From Phylloscopus collybita (Eukaryota > Chordata > Aves > Passeriformes > Phylloscopidae), in contig JAJNNQ010000013.1 in assembly GCA_027886175.1 (NCBI GenBank), positions 3,987,501-4,051,500 of the forward strand: DNA of 64,000 bases. The letters run 5' to 3'. Below, piece after piece: positions 10,701 through 54,850 of this stretch (position 1 is its first letter; every line of letters starts with the position of its first letter). The notes beneath the pieces are model-generated. The model was not told where the DNA came from and ran no database searches. It saw nothing but the letters and a program-made list of their open reading frames with translations. The position numbers were made by a program, and so were the translations under genes.

Positions 10701-13366
10701 ATCCCCGATCACCTTGTCATTTCTTCATGTAACTTCTCATGCATTTCTTCTTATGCTATCCATTACCTTGATGGATTTTTCTCACTAGATTCTCTTAATC
10801 TGATCAAAATTTCTGTTTCCTTTTGTTTTCAAATAATTTCAGTAGCTCTAGTACCCCCCGGAAATGCCATCTTTCTGTTGGGAAATGACTTTTAATGAGA
10901 GAGGTCATTTCCCAAAAACCCAGAGATTTTTTTCGTCACAATTTTTCGGCTTTGTTTTTCACCCTAAAATATCTGTCACAGAAAGAGCACCTATGTGTGC
11001 ACACAGAAGTAGGAAGCATTTTTTTTTTAATATATCCCCAAGTCTGTTTTTTTTCTCTGCAAAAAAGAGCATAAAGATATTGTCTTCTCTTTTTGTATTT
11101 CTTGTTCTATCTACTTAAGGCCAACCTACTTCCTCCATGTTTTGTTGAGATTACTTAGAACTTGTTTATTTAGGAGGGAAGCATGAAAAGGAAGACCAAA
11201 GCCAAGCATCATGGTATTAACAGTGATTCTTAGCAAAACCCCATAAATGTTCTATTTTACACTTTGAAAGTGGTCTTCACAAAAAAGAAAAAAAAAAAAA
11301 AGTCTAAAAAAGTCTAGAGATTACTCAAACTAACTCTGGAATTGTAATATTTACACTTACCTTATGTTGTGGCTAGTGATTGGTATTCGAATGAGTTCCA
11401 CCAATGAAGTTCCACCACCTAGTTCCCAAAAATGAGCTACATCTTTAGGCTGCAAAAGAGTTTATGTTATTTTTAGGTGTGACTGTGTATATAAAAAGAT
11501 ATGGGTAAATTATACTTTATACTCACTGTATTGTGTCTCCTTGCCCTTCTTCCAAAAGTATATTCCAAGGCTAATGTTGGCTTTGGAGCCTCTTCCCTAA
11601 AGGAAAAGTAACTGAATTTTGTCAAGCTCCTCTAAAGAAAGAAAGTCAATTTTACGGTTACTAAATTGTATTTATTGGTCAGATCAGAATTTGGCTTAGA
11701 GACAGCAGTACAGGGAGGATACTTTTTTAGACAGGAAGTGTCAGGTACTGAAGCCAGGAGAAGCAGCAGCACCAGCCCAAAGAAATGAGTTTCAGCTAAC
11801 ACTGGTGAAGGCTGAAAGGGTCACCTAAGAGGTTATAAAGAAGGGAAATAAATTAATTCCTAAATGATCAACCAGTCAGAGAACACACTTGCATACATGT
11901 ATTATGTATTATCACACAATATGAGTGGTTTTTAATCTACAGCTGAAAACGGCTTTAAAATATTTGACACATACCTCTCAAGGCATCTCAGTATGATAGT
12001 GGTCTTTCCCTGGAAATTAAAAACAAAGAGAAGCTCTACTGTACTGTCTTTAAAGCATAAAGCTGTATCACTAAGTCAAATTCATTTAACATTCCAATAA
12101 TAAAGTACCAGAAAATTGCAAATGCATGTAACTGCAGGCCTATATTTTCAATATATTTTCAATATATTTTCAATTTTCAATCAGAATCAAGTCACACTAC
12201 ATTATAAGAATTAACTAATGGACATGACTGTAATATAGGAACACTGTACTTAAAACAGACATTAGTGATCAATTAGACCTCTGCAGAATGAGACCATGAG
12301 ATATTATGTCTTTAAGTGAACCTTAACATCTGAAAATAGGAGATGTTTTCACGGACACAAATGATGTTTGAAAAGTGTAGAATTGTACAGTATTTAGATT
12401 ACCCCGTTTTTGTTTCCCATAAATAATATTGATTTTTCGCAAACTTCCTCTGGCTTGACATCATCATCAGGATTTTCTCTCTTCTCCACTTCAGCTATAG
12501 CAAGATCCCATAAAGTATCACTAGGTGGAAGAACACAAAGACAAGAATAATTAGAGAAAACACACACCTTAGACCCTAATTCCTGAAAACATCTAAATGA
12601 AGGTTATTGTGGTGTAGATTGTTATTATCATTTCACATACAACTGCTCTCTGTTTGTCAAAGTACTTCTAAACCAAACCAGCTGAAGTGACACTCCTCAA
12701 ACACCCCAGCAGCCACTTGTGGCACATACTGAGCAGGTAGGAGCTGTGCAGCGGGAGGCTTTGCTTGGAGTGCATTCAATCAGGGAATCACACAATCAAT
12801 TAGGTTGGAAAACACCCCTGAGATCATCCAGTCCCACCTGTGACTGAACACCACCAGGCCGAGTCCAGGCTGTCCCTACAACACCTCCAGGGACGGTCAC
12901 TCCCTCCACCTCTCCCCCGGGCAGCCCATCGCGGCGCCAGGACACCTTTAAAGGGTCGTGTGGCGTGCCAGGCTTCCCGCAGGAGCCTGCGGAGGGCTGG
13001 CAGCCTCTGGAGCCGGCAGCTCCCGGCAGCGGAGGAGCCGGGCACGGCTCGGAGGGCTCGGGAGAGCTCCGGACCTGCGCTCGGTGTGCCGGGGAGCTGC
13101 TCGGGCACCCGCGGTCACCTGCAGACCCCGTTTATGTGGGGCCCCTTACAGAAGCAACCGGACAAGGGCCAAGCGTACCCCACCTGCCCTCGGCCCCGCT
13201 CGCTTTAGGGTAGAGGCCGGAACGACCCGTTTTAAGCCCTCCTTCCCTCTCTCCATCCCTCCCTCCCCAAGCTGTCCTCCCCTGCCGCCGGCCCCTTTCC
13301 CCAGGGCAGCGGGGGCGATCCCCGCCTCCAGCCCGGGCAGCGCTCCCGGTACCTGGCCTTGGGCAT
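1614..13366 (-). CDS. DYNC2LI1: Dynein-2 light intermediate chain 1, gene span of 12 located coding exons
   Basis: Encodes the light intermediate chain of cytoplasmic dynein 2, the motor for retrograde intraflagellar transport; in the family this subunit binds and stabilises the DYNC2H1 heavy chain at the ciliary base and axoneme. Twelve exons join in frame (999 nt, 333 codons) with GT-AG borders. The product has a Ras-like fold: P-loop G40-x4-G45-K46-T47, the segment [12 protein letters not shown], then [10 protein letters not shown]. The human protein, as I recall it, has 351 residues, of which the first 331 correspond to these exons. The last human exon (about 20 residues, starting ELEQYKR) has no clear match here, so the 3' end is incomplete. 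It is transcribed away from the CpG island at 13.4 kb and lies downstream of PLEKHH2 on the same strand. The identification is secure; the C terminus is not. Confidence 0.95.
2876..2973 (-). CDS. DYNC2LI1: DYNC2LI1 coding exon 11
   Basis: 98 nt encoding [20 protein letters not shown] followed by [13 protein letters not shown]. The helix [13 protein letters not shown] is the conserved C-terminal helix that in dynein-2 structures helps clamp the heavy chain. Phase 1 in, phase 0 out; donor GTAGGG. Confidence 0.93.
3241..3268. repeat. 14-bp tandem duplication that is also a palindrome
   Basis: Two exact copies of atcatgattttaaa. The first 22 bases form a perfect palindrome. In the intron between DYNC2LI1 exons 10 and 11. 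Confidence 0.85.
3406..3476 (-). CDS. DYNC2LI1: DYNC2LI1 coding exon 10
   Basis: 71 nt encoding [20 protein letters not shown] and MSQI. It corresponds to human [20 protein letters not shown], the start of the C-terminal extension. Donor GTTAGA is weaker than its neighbours but keeps the frame. Confidence 0.93.
3827..3903 (-). CDS. DYNC2LI1: DYNC2LI1 coding exon 9
   Basis: 77 nt encoding [20 protein letters not shown] and FGYDK. In the Ras-like fold FTSKSEA is the position of the SA(K) guanine-contact loop. Ends on AG, phase 2; donor GTAACG. Confidence 0.94.
5418..5495 (-). CDS. DYNC2LI1: DYNC2LI1 coding exon 8
   Basis: 78 nt, 26 residues: [20 protein letters not shown] then YGASLV. Nearly identical to the human segment [20 protein letters not shown]. 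Phase 0 at both ends; donor GTATGT. Confidence 0.95.
6834..6902 (-). CDS. DYNC2LI1: DYNC2LI1 coding exon 7
   Basis: 69 nt, 23 residues: [20 protein letters not shown] and IFY. The [10 protein letters not shown] strand stands where small GTPases have the NKxD base-recognition motif. Both ends are phase 0, so it could be skipped in frame, with loss of this motif. Confidence 0.95.
9112..9298 (-). CDS. DYNC2LI1: DYNC2LI1 coding exon 6
   Basis: 187 nt, 63 codons with the split Arg. It contains [20 protein letters not shown], a hydrophobic strand followed by the helix of the G-like domain, then helical sequence ending NHLQRDHP. Close to human over most of its length. Donor GTAAGT. Confidence 0.95.
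11361..11449 (-). CDS. DYNC2LI1: DYNC2LI1 coding exon 5
   Basis: 89 nt encoding [20 protein letters not shown] and on to PITSHNI. The WELGGG segment corresponds to the switch II region (DxxG-like) of the Ras-like fold. Donor GTAAGT, phase 2. Confidence 0.94.
11527..11596 (-). CDS. DYNC2LI1: DYNC2LI1 coding exon 4
   Basis: 70 nt encoding (R)[18 protein letters not shown] and following residues. This is the switch-like segment with the [12 protein letters not shown] signature shared by dynein light intermediate chains. Donor GTGAGT; the intron to exon 5 is only 77 nt. Confidence 0.94.
11975..12009 (-). CDS. DYNC2LI1: DYNC2LI1 coding exon 3 (second half of the P-loop)
   Basis: A 35-nt small exon encoding [11 protein letters not shown] and two bases of Arg. 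It completes the nucleotide-binding P-loop begun in exon 2. The length is not a multiple of three, so skipping it would shift the frame. Confidence 0.93.
12141..12173. repeat. 11-bp tandem repeat
   Basis: Three exact copies of tatattttcaa, followed by a partial copy, in the short intron between DYNC2LI1 exons 2 and 3, about 130 bases upstream of exon 3 in the direction of transcription. Confidence 0.85.
12403..12520 (-). CDS. DYNC2LI1: DYNC2LI1 coding exon 2
   Basis: 118 nt, acceptor cacctag and donor GTAATC. It encodes the N-terminal helix ([16 protein letters not shown]), an acidic linker and the strand [10 protein letters not shown], which is the first half of the P-loop. It ends on a complete Gly codon, phase 0. 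Confidence 0.93.
12779..12929 (-). mobile_element. CR1 retroposon 3' fragment, minus orientation, DYNC2LI1 intron 1
   Basis: Begins gggaatcacacaatcaatta and continues ggttggaaaacacc, then gagatcatccagtccc: the reverse complement of the avian CR1 3' end, with the usual clustered 'natcatagaatnat' tail. It merges into the CpG island on its right. Edges are approximate. Confidence 0.85.
13353..13366 (-). CDS. DYNC2LI1: DYNC2LI1 coding exon 1 (start codon)
   Basis: Only 14 coding bases: MPKA plus two bases of a Ser codon, then donor GTACCG. Joined to exon 2 it reads [12 protein letters not shown], matching the family start MPSETLWEIA. The start context has G at -3 and C at +4, which is moderate. 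The exon lies inside the CpG island, as expected for a first exon. Confidence 0.85.
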
Positions 13367-13416
13367 CGCTGCGCGGGGCGCGGGCCCGGCTGCCCGTGGC
13401 CATGGGAACGGCGCGG

Positions 13417-13436
13417 GGCACGCCGGGAGCTGTAGT
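13417..13436 (-). promoter_or_regulatory. ZNF143/THAP11-type (SBS) promoter element
   Basis: On the minus strand it reads ACTACAGCTCCCGGCGTGCC, close to the known ACTACAAnTCCCAGnATGCC class of element that sits at housekeeping and bidirectional promoters. It ends about 50 bases upstream of the DYNC2LI1 start codon. The match is seen directly; binding is inferred. Confidence 0.65.
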
Positions 13437-13888
13437 TCCGCGGGGGGCGGGACGGGCGGCCCCGGCCCCGCGCTCGGCCCGGCCCGCCCGCGGCCGCCCA
13501 CACAGGGAGGGGCCGTGAGGCGGTGCCCCCGAGCGTCCCGCCCCGTCTCCTCTTCGTGGCACTCTCCGGTGCTTCTGTGTGAGGGGTTCCTACGCCTCTG
13601 TAGGTGTGCGAGTGTGAGGGCCCTGGGGGGATATCGAACTGTAGCCCCTCTTGTGAGGGGACAGAATACTCCAGCTGTGGAGGAAGGCAGGGATAACTAA
13701 ACAACACCTCCGGAAGTCTTAATTGACCTTAAGCACTGGCTCCTGACAAACTCATGGTCCCTCAGTGAGCTTTGTTACCAGCGGGGGGAGCGAAACGAGG
13801 CCTGAGCTGTTCCCATTCCCTGGGAACTGCTGTGTAGCACACAGTAAGTGTAGTCGTTGCACGAAATTATTGTGTACTTATTTTAACT

Positions 13889-14323
13889 GTCCAGAGGAGG
13901 ACAACGAGGTGAGGGACTGGAGCATCTCTCTCAGGAGGAAAGGCTGAGGGAGCTGGGCCAGTTCAGCCTCGAGGGACAGGACTGAGAGGGGAGCTGGTCA
14001 GTGTCTGTCAGTGTCTGAAGGGAGGTGCCAGAGGATGGAGCCGGGCTCTGCTCTGGGGTGCTGAGCAATGGGACACGGGGCAATGGGCAGAAACTGATGC
14101 ACAGAAGTTCCACCTGAACATGAGGAAGAACTTCTTTACTGTGCAGTGACCAAGCACTGGAACAGATTGTCCAGAGAGGGCGTGGAGTCTCCCTCCTCAC
14201 TGCAGGTATTCAGGAACTATCTGGACACAGTCCTGTGCCATGTGCTCTGGGATGACTCTGCTTGAGCAGGGAGGTCGGACCAGGTGGTGCCTTCCAACCT
14301 GACCCATTCTGGGATTCTGTGAC
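13889..14323 (+). mobile_element. CR1 retroposon 3' fragment, plus orientation
   Basis: About 435 bases collinear with the CR1 3' part: a caggaggaaaggctgaggga segment, then aggaagaacttctttactgt, then cactggaacag, and the tail ccattctgggattctgtgac. It starts about 330 bases upstream of the CpG island. It is an old copy with no intact reverse transcriptase frame. Confidence 0.88.
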
Positions 14324-17300
14324 TTCAAAGTTACAAGGGGCACACAAGTAAGACACTGTAACAAACGGGGACTGGATTATTTCAAATAAGATTTTCAAAA
14401 ATCAAGTCCAAAAAATGCTGAGCTTGGATTAGAAAGTAGGATGTAAAGGGTGCAGTAAAACAGCAGGATGACACTGAGTATGAAAGAGGCATAGGATGTA
14501 GGTGAACCCAACAAGTCTAAGTGTCCTACATCAGAGAAGTGACTCAAAACCAGGGCAGCAATTACAGCTCTCTTCTGTAGCTGAGGAGCTGCTTTGTATC
14601 TTGAGAGAGTGAAGACAGAAAAACCTGACTGAAATAATTCAGTTACCTGTTTGATCAAAGCCAGGAAAGTGGCCTCATTCATAATGATTAACTCAGATTT
14701 CATTTTAACTGTTCCTTCTTCCTTACCCAAAGAAGGCTGATGTATCCTTCCACTGACCCTGAGTAATGTTCATTCTTTAAATAAGAATGTTTTTCTAAAT
14801 TTAGCTTGCATAATCACTCAGTTCCAGAAGCCTTTCTGTGGCTATTTTTGTCTGTTTTTAATTATTTCCAGGTTTCTACATGGATATTATCAGGAATTTG
14901 CTAACCTCCTATGGAAACCATGGTCTTGCTAATTAAAGTCCAGAATGAAACTTAATTATTTAGTGTTGTACAATGCAGATCATGCTGATGTCTGTCTAAG
15001 TGCATTTCTTTCATCAGCTTCAGTTCAGCAAAACTCTTCTGATATCTTGGTGTATCTATGAAGCCAGTGCTGATCTGTAATCAGCGCCCAGAGGTAGTAA
15101 AATCCCTGGACAAAGCTGCTCTTGCTCTGCAAAAAGACAGCAAAGCTGTTGTAGGAATTGCTCCTGGCACTGTGACCCATGCAGGTATTACTGCAACAAC
15201 CAGAGTATAAAAAGGAAAGTATTTTTACAGTGATTTACTCACTGTCAGAGGTGGCAAATCTGGAAGATGCTGCAGTGCAGATCTGAGCACAGTAAAAGGG
15301 TGTACAGTTAGTAAATGTACTGAAACCCAATCTGGAATTTAAATTGTGTTTTCAGTATTTTATGTTTCTCTGTTTCTTTTGTCCTAATAAACTATAAAAA
15401 AACCCTAAAACAACACACACACACACACAAAGCTTTTTTTCCCCTAATTCATTATTACTGAGTTACTTATCATCTTAGTTAAAATTAACTCAAACTAATG
15501 GATTGCACTAAGCTGTATGGACTATTAAAGCTCTAACTAAAGCTTTAAGTGGTGCATTCCTTTATGCAAGAATGATTTTCTTCCTTCAGGAACCATTAAA
15601 ACCTATGAAAACTGAAAGTCTGACAAGGAACTCCAACACCAAATATCCACCAGCCTTCTTTCATAAGGAAATATATACTTTTATTTCAAATTGAAACAGA
15701 ATTTAAATATAAAATAACAAGACCCATTAATTCTATGGATTGCATTAAAACCTTTAAGTTTTATCCTTATCCTGGTATGCTACAGGAGTAAATGGGTCTT
15801 GCTTGTTCTAGAAATCAGCTGTTCTCTTGCTAATACTGCTGCTCAAAAAGTGACAAGGCAAAGTGAAGTTCAAGTAATATATTAATTTACATTGCATTCC
15901 AAATAGTCTTTTCAAAACAACGTGATTGTTTGTACAGACATTTACCAGTGATTTTTCAGTCATTGTCAAGCTCAGATTCACTGATCATTTACATGGATTG
16001 CTGACTCTGACCACTAACTCCAAGCATGAAAGGTATTCTGAAGTCCATGGTAGAAGGTGAAGTCTCCTTGCATGTGCTAACGTATCAATCCCATCCTGCC
16101 AGTATTTTTACAACCTAGTTTCTGTAAGCTTTGAGCATGGGAAGTTTTCCAGCAGCAGTCCCAGAGGGTGCTGCTCATTTGACAGCTCCCAGAGTGTCAT
16201 CAGTGCTGAGGTGAGAAAGGCCAGGTTCCCACCTGGGCTTTAGTCACGGATGAGGCAGCACAGTTATCAATTTCTTTGGTGGACAACGTAAGGTTAAGAG
16301 TGAGATGTGGATCACTCATGAGGCTGGGGCGGTGGGGAAGGCAGAACAGATTATCTGCTTGGACTGAGAGATTTCCAGCCTTGCTCTCTTGCATTGTTTG
16401 GTATTCTTTAAGTAGCTCTGGAGTTTGATTACCGTGGAGTGAGGCCCTGAGATGTGCAGAGCTGTGCTGGAAGCTTGCATGTGAAAGAGACTCCACTTGC
16501 TGACCCTCTTACCTCGAAGGGAAGTGCCTGCTGAGGTTACTGTCACGACAGAGACCTCACTCTTGCTAATCAAACTGGAAGCAGCTCCATTGTTTAACAC
16601 AGTGTTGTCACGGTAACTGTGAGTGCATTTATTTCATAAAATAACAGCATTTCTGGTCATGTGACTGTGTGGGATTAATGGTGACCTATAATGAGCAGTT
16701 AGTAAGTCTGGAAAGTCATGCCAAAAAAAGGGAACTAATGCATGAATTGCTTCTGATTATCATGATGTAGGGACATACTGCAGCAGCAAGAGCTCAACAA
16801 AAAAAGCAAAGCAATGTCTAGAGTTTCCTACCCAGAGGCAGGCAGAAAGGTCACACTCTGCTTCGTAGACTGTACAGGGCTTTATAAATCAGCTATTTGT
16901 AATGTTGTTAATGAAATCTCCAAATGTGCACATCAGCTGTTTGTACTGTTTATCATGTTATCTCAAAATTCAATGAAGATTTTAAAAACTACATGAACAA
17001 GCTCACTTGTAAAATGCTCCATGTTTTTTTGCCTTCTAATAACAGAAGATGATCTGCCAACATTCATTTGAAACTGGAAAGACTACTAGTTGGAGTATTT
17101 CAGGTTATCATAATTCCATGATTACAAAAAGACTTTTGTGTTTGTAAATAATCATATTGGAGAAGCTTTATACTGTGACCTAACTGATGCAGTAACATGT
17201 TTGCATTTGTAAATACCCTTCCCCCCTCAAATCTGAAAGTTAATTATTCTACTGATTGCAGAGGGGTGTTAATTCCTAAATTAATTTCACCATGGGATCT

Positions 17301-19206
17301 GTATCCCATGGGGTGCAACACAAGAAGCAATGCCCTTGGTCTCTTGTAGCTCCCAAGATGCTTCCTTGGATGAGGGCAAGGGCCTAGGAGGAGGGAAAAC
17401 CTCCTGTTGCTAGCCCTGCCTCATGGAAAGAGAAGGGTCTAGTGCCCCAACCACCACCAAAGGGTGGAAGTTCCCAGGAAGCTCTTTCCACCTTGCAAAA
17501 GTGAAAGCATCTGGATACAGTACGTGTGTTGTTTGGTTGTAATTTTCAAGAGGAAGTGTTGGCCCATGGTACCATTCATCAGGTGATGCTTGAGTCCAGT
17601 GGACTTCAGTAGCCATGGCAGGACTTTGAGAGCTTTCTAAAGAAAGCCAGCTTGCCTCTCTGCCTTTCCTCTTTTTAAGACCATGTTCTCTTCATGGCCT
17701 GTATCTCCCTTCCAATCTATTTTAATTCTTTAGGAGGATGCTCCCTACTTTTAATAGAGGGCAAAAAGCTGAAAATACCTTTTCTCTCACTATGATCATT
17801 TGAAATGTTTAAAAAACATAAACCAGAGATTTTTCATTGTGAAATTACTTCAGTTTTAAGTAAAAATCAAACAAAAACCAGTAAGGGCTGGCTGTAAGGC
17901 ATTAATGATCTGTGATCATTAACATGAGCCGAAGTGGAAACTGTAAAATGTCCATGAATCAGTGATTTATGTTTGAGTACCTCCTTCATGGTTGTACCTA
18001 AATTATCTATTAGAGTATGGTGCTGATCCATTTCAGAGCCTGCAGAAGTGGTTTATTCGCATTGGAACAAAATAAGAGAGGACTGGAAGAAAAACAATGG
18101 ATGTAATTTCTGTGCATTTGACCTATGTAGCACTGAGGCTTGCACCTGAAACCAGCAACTAGAAAGTGCACCTAGGTCCAATAGTGCAGATGCAGCATCA
18201 TGTCTGCAGTGTGCAGGAACATTATGTTAGTATTGTAATAGGAAATGTGTAGATACAAATTACCAACAAGAAGTAAATACTGTTCTGACTCAATGTATAT
18301 ACATTATACATATTGTACACGGATTTTAGGTCTCCAAGTTTAATCACAACATTTCAGTCAATGGTTTTCTGTGTTGTTCTTGTGGTTTGAATTGTGCGTC
18401 ATTCTTGCCATCTGTATTATATTATTATTCTGGATCAAAGGAGAAATTAGGTACAGGGTCTTGTTTAACAAAACTTACTAAATACAGTGCCTATCCAATT
18501 TAGTTTGTTTTTTTTTTCAAAAGGCTGGAGCAGAGAAGGTTTATTTAGAAGTTTACCAGACCAAGGCTGAAGATTTGCCAAGTCAAACAGCTGTATAACA
18601 AAGGCTAGAGTGTATCATGAGAATACTCTTTAAATTTGTAATAGTTACATGATGTGCTTATGTATTTGTTTTTTTTCAAAGGAGAAATAATTATACACAA
18701 TTTGTTCCTTTTAGTCCCATGATACTTGTATTGCAAATAAGGATGGTGCTGGAAGTGGAAAGTATTTTGTACTTGACTGCTCTTCTAAACAAAAATTCCT
18801 TTTCAAAATGAAAGTTATACAACTGGTCTAGTTTTGATAAATAGAGATTTAGAGTTGAAGACAGTTTGGTCCCTGAGTATATATATCTGTAAAACAATAA
18901 AATTGTTTCCAATGACACCTTTCTCCATCATTATAAACAGATGTATTTTTTCTGAGCTGTAGGCACAAGCAACCCCCAGTACATCATAACCCTTAAACTG
19001 ACTCATCATCTTTCCAGTTCAGGCCAGAGCTTTAATTATAGGGCTACTCCTGTTAAATGCTGTCACATTAAACTGAATTCATGGAAACCTGCCCACCTTC
19101 CTTTTGTTTACGGAGCTGCTTATGCTCTACACCTTGTACATCAGAAGGTTTTCAGTCCATGTAGAAACCCTCTAACAAGGATGCATTACCATGACACATA
19201 ATCCTT
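14324..19206. other. Intergenic interval between PLEKHH2 and DYNC2LI1
   Basis: No exon or RNA gene recognised. It includes the PLEKHH2 3' untranslated region (below 19207, end not fixed) and a (CA)n run at about 15413-15429. Two overlapping minus-strand open frames of 94-98 codons lie near 16200-16600; they match nothing I know and look like chance. Confidence 0.5.
19031..19036 (-). other. PLEKHH2: Candidate poly(A) signal of PLEKHH2
   Basis: Minus-strand ATTAAA about 170 bases past the stop codon, with G/T-rich minus-strand sequence some 60 bases further on. Other, more distal signals (for example AATAAA complement near 18540) are equally possible. Confidence 0.25.
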
Positions 19207-53178
<33,972 letters not shown>

Positions 53179-54796
53179 CTGTAGATGTATAAAAACACAC
53201 AGTTAAGTGGCCATGCCTTCTGCCTCTTATCAGAAAAATCTATTTTCATGGTCTGTTTTGAAAAAGGAAAGGACACGTGGTGGGCAGGAGCATAAAAATA
53301 AAAGGATAAACTGTGTGTCAGACTGGGAGAAGAATTTACCACCAATTTACAACATTGTAAATACTCTTCAACAGAAAAAAAATACATACACCTTTTCTTC
53401 ATAATTAATTCTCTGGCTGTGATATGACACAATGCTTTTTCTCCCCTGCTACCAAGAGTAGAAATTCCTTTGACAGTAGTCCTGAAACTTTCCTCATGTC
53501 CTCCCAAAGAGGAAAGAGTAAAGGGAACTTGGCTGCTATTCCTTCTGATGTTGACAAATTTAGTGTTTTGGACAAATATGCTACAAGGACTGTCTCAGAC
53601 TTCTCCCCTGCTGCATGAAAGAAGGAAGGATGTGGCAGAAGGGACAAGGTAGCCTCAGGTGCTCCACAGCAGCAGGAGATGAAGACAGAGAGACCAGCTT
53701 CCATGGGGAAGTGCAGGTCACCTCTGAGAGGGGAAACCCTGATCTCTTACTTTACAGTGATGACTAATGAGTCACAGGCTCAATCTTTGCCCAGGGCCTT
53801 GGAAAACCCCAGCATTTTACAGGGCTTATTTTGAAGGCTTTCCCAACAATACAGAACAGAAGAGGCCAGAAAGATATGCCTTGTTTACATTTTGTTAAGA
53901 GCCCTCTAGTCTGATTTTGCTGACTTTTTTTATAAAGTAAGCCCTGGTTGGAAGTAACACTTGAAAGTTCATAAGGTATTCCATGATTTAAGGACTTAGT
54001 GGTTCACAAGAAGTATCTAGGTAAGACCTCAGTTCATCTGAAGAGAATGAAACATCAAATAATTATTATTGCCATACTCAGTACTCAGCTTGAAAATTGT
54101 TCTAATAAAAGCATATGATGCAAATAAATGCCCATTTATTCCTTCTTCGCTTTACTGCATGGTTTTAAAGTAATCAGTTTCATCCTGTCCTGTTTGTACT
54201 CAATTCCTGGCATCTTTTAGTCTCTTTCTCATTCTCCATCTCTTTTTTTCCTCTTCCCAATTATGCTGCTAATCACACAAAACTTTTAGCACCATATCCA
54301 TACAAGGACAGAGTCATCATTTTCTATCAATAACTGAAAATGGAGAAAATGAGTTTTCACTAACAGAAAAAAAAAGCTGTGACTCACCTTCTAGTAGTTT
54401 CTCATACAATACAAAAGCCCAAATTCTACATCATAATACCACAACACACCACTGATACAAGAGCAACAAACATTTCACAATCCACATGGTTATGGTCAGT
54501 TACTCCCCAGTGAGTTGTTTTGCAAGAACACTTCTGAGGATATGATCTTCCCAGTCATTCATTTGCCAGATGGACAGGGAGATAAACCTTCTTTGTTCCT
54601 CTCTGGTCACAAGAATTTAATTTCATATTTAAATGACCTCATGTTAAGGTTTTAACTTTGAGTTTAATTTTTAGAATTTTGACTTCTAAGGTTACTTTCC
54701 ATCTGTCTTTTTGGTTTTACATTCAAACAGAAGTCTGTTTTGCAAGACTCACTTTAGTATCATTTTCCAGTAATTTATTTTTTTTAGTGAGTTTGG

Positions 54797-54850
54797 ATTC
54801 AGAAATTGAATATACATATATTTGAATATGTATATATTCAATTTCTGAAT
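54797..54850. repeat. AT-rich inverted repeat, about 22-bp arms
   Basis: Left arm attcagaaattgaatataca(ta) at 54797-54818; right arm at 54827-54850 is its complement apart from a two-base bulge. It may form a cruciform. In the 5' intron of PLEKHH2, followed by a further TA-rich run. Confidence 0.8.

Larger units (their letters stand above)
1707..13352 (-). other. Introns of DYNC2LI1, contents
   Basis: Intron sizes in the order of transcription are 832, 393, 378, 77, 2062, 2209, 1338, 1514, 349, 432 and 1169 bases. Apart from the CR1 copy in intron 1, the short repeats listed separately and a poly-A run near 5104-5120, they are plain AT-rich sequence. I see no nested gene, tRNA or known small RNA. 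Open frames here (up to 111 codons, near 6300-6630) match nothing I recognise. Confidence 0.6.
12518..13403 (-). other. Upstream ORF overlapping the DYNC2LI1 start (spliced)
   Basis: An ATG at 13401-13403 opens a frame out of register with the main start. It runs 17 codons ([17 protein letters not shown]) to the exon 1 donor and meets TGA at the first three bases of exon 2 (12518-12520). Its context is weak at -3 (C) but has G at +4. It matters only if transcription starts upstream of 13403. Confidence 0.4.
12900..13560. promoter_or_regulatory. DYNC2LI1: CpG-island promoter of DYNC2LI1
   Basis: A visibly GC- and CpG-dense block in otherwise AT-rich DNA, containing exon 1 and extending upstream of it. 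GC boxes (ggggcggg at 13444-13451, cccgcccc at 13537-13544) and a ZNF143-type site lie upstream of the start codon, with no obvious TATA box. Such islands often drive transcription both ways, but no plus-strand gene was recognised. The open frames of 80-190 codons here are what GC-rich DNA gives by chance. Confidence 0.8.

Noticed and set aside
12824..13707. Many 80-190 codon open frames on both strands in the CpG island
   Set aside because: GC-rich DNA has few stop codons. The frames have Arg/Pro/Ala/Gly-rich shadow composition, overlap each other, and only the 14-nt exon 1 is supported by homology.
16200..16600. Two overlapping minus-strand frames of 98 and 94 codons in the intergenic region
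   Set aside because: They overlap in different frames, match no protein known to me, and have no promoter or splice context.
53405..53704. 99-codon minus-strand frame just upstream of exon A
   Set aside because: Considered as the missing PLEKHH2 start exon, but it has neither the RELLAEK end nor a donor in phase.
54387..54411. Minus-strand YEKLLEG followed by GTGAGT, as a possible PLEKHH2 5' exon
   Set aside because: It resembles RELLAEK only loosely and has no upstream coiled-coil sequence in frame.
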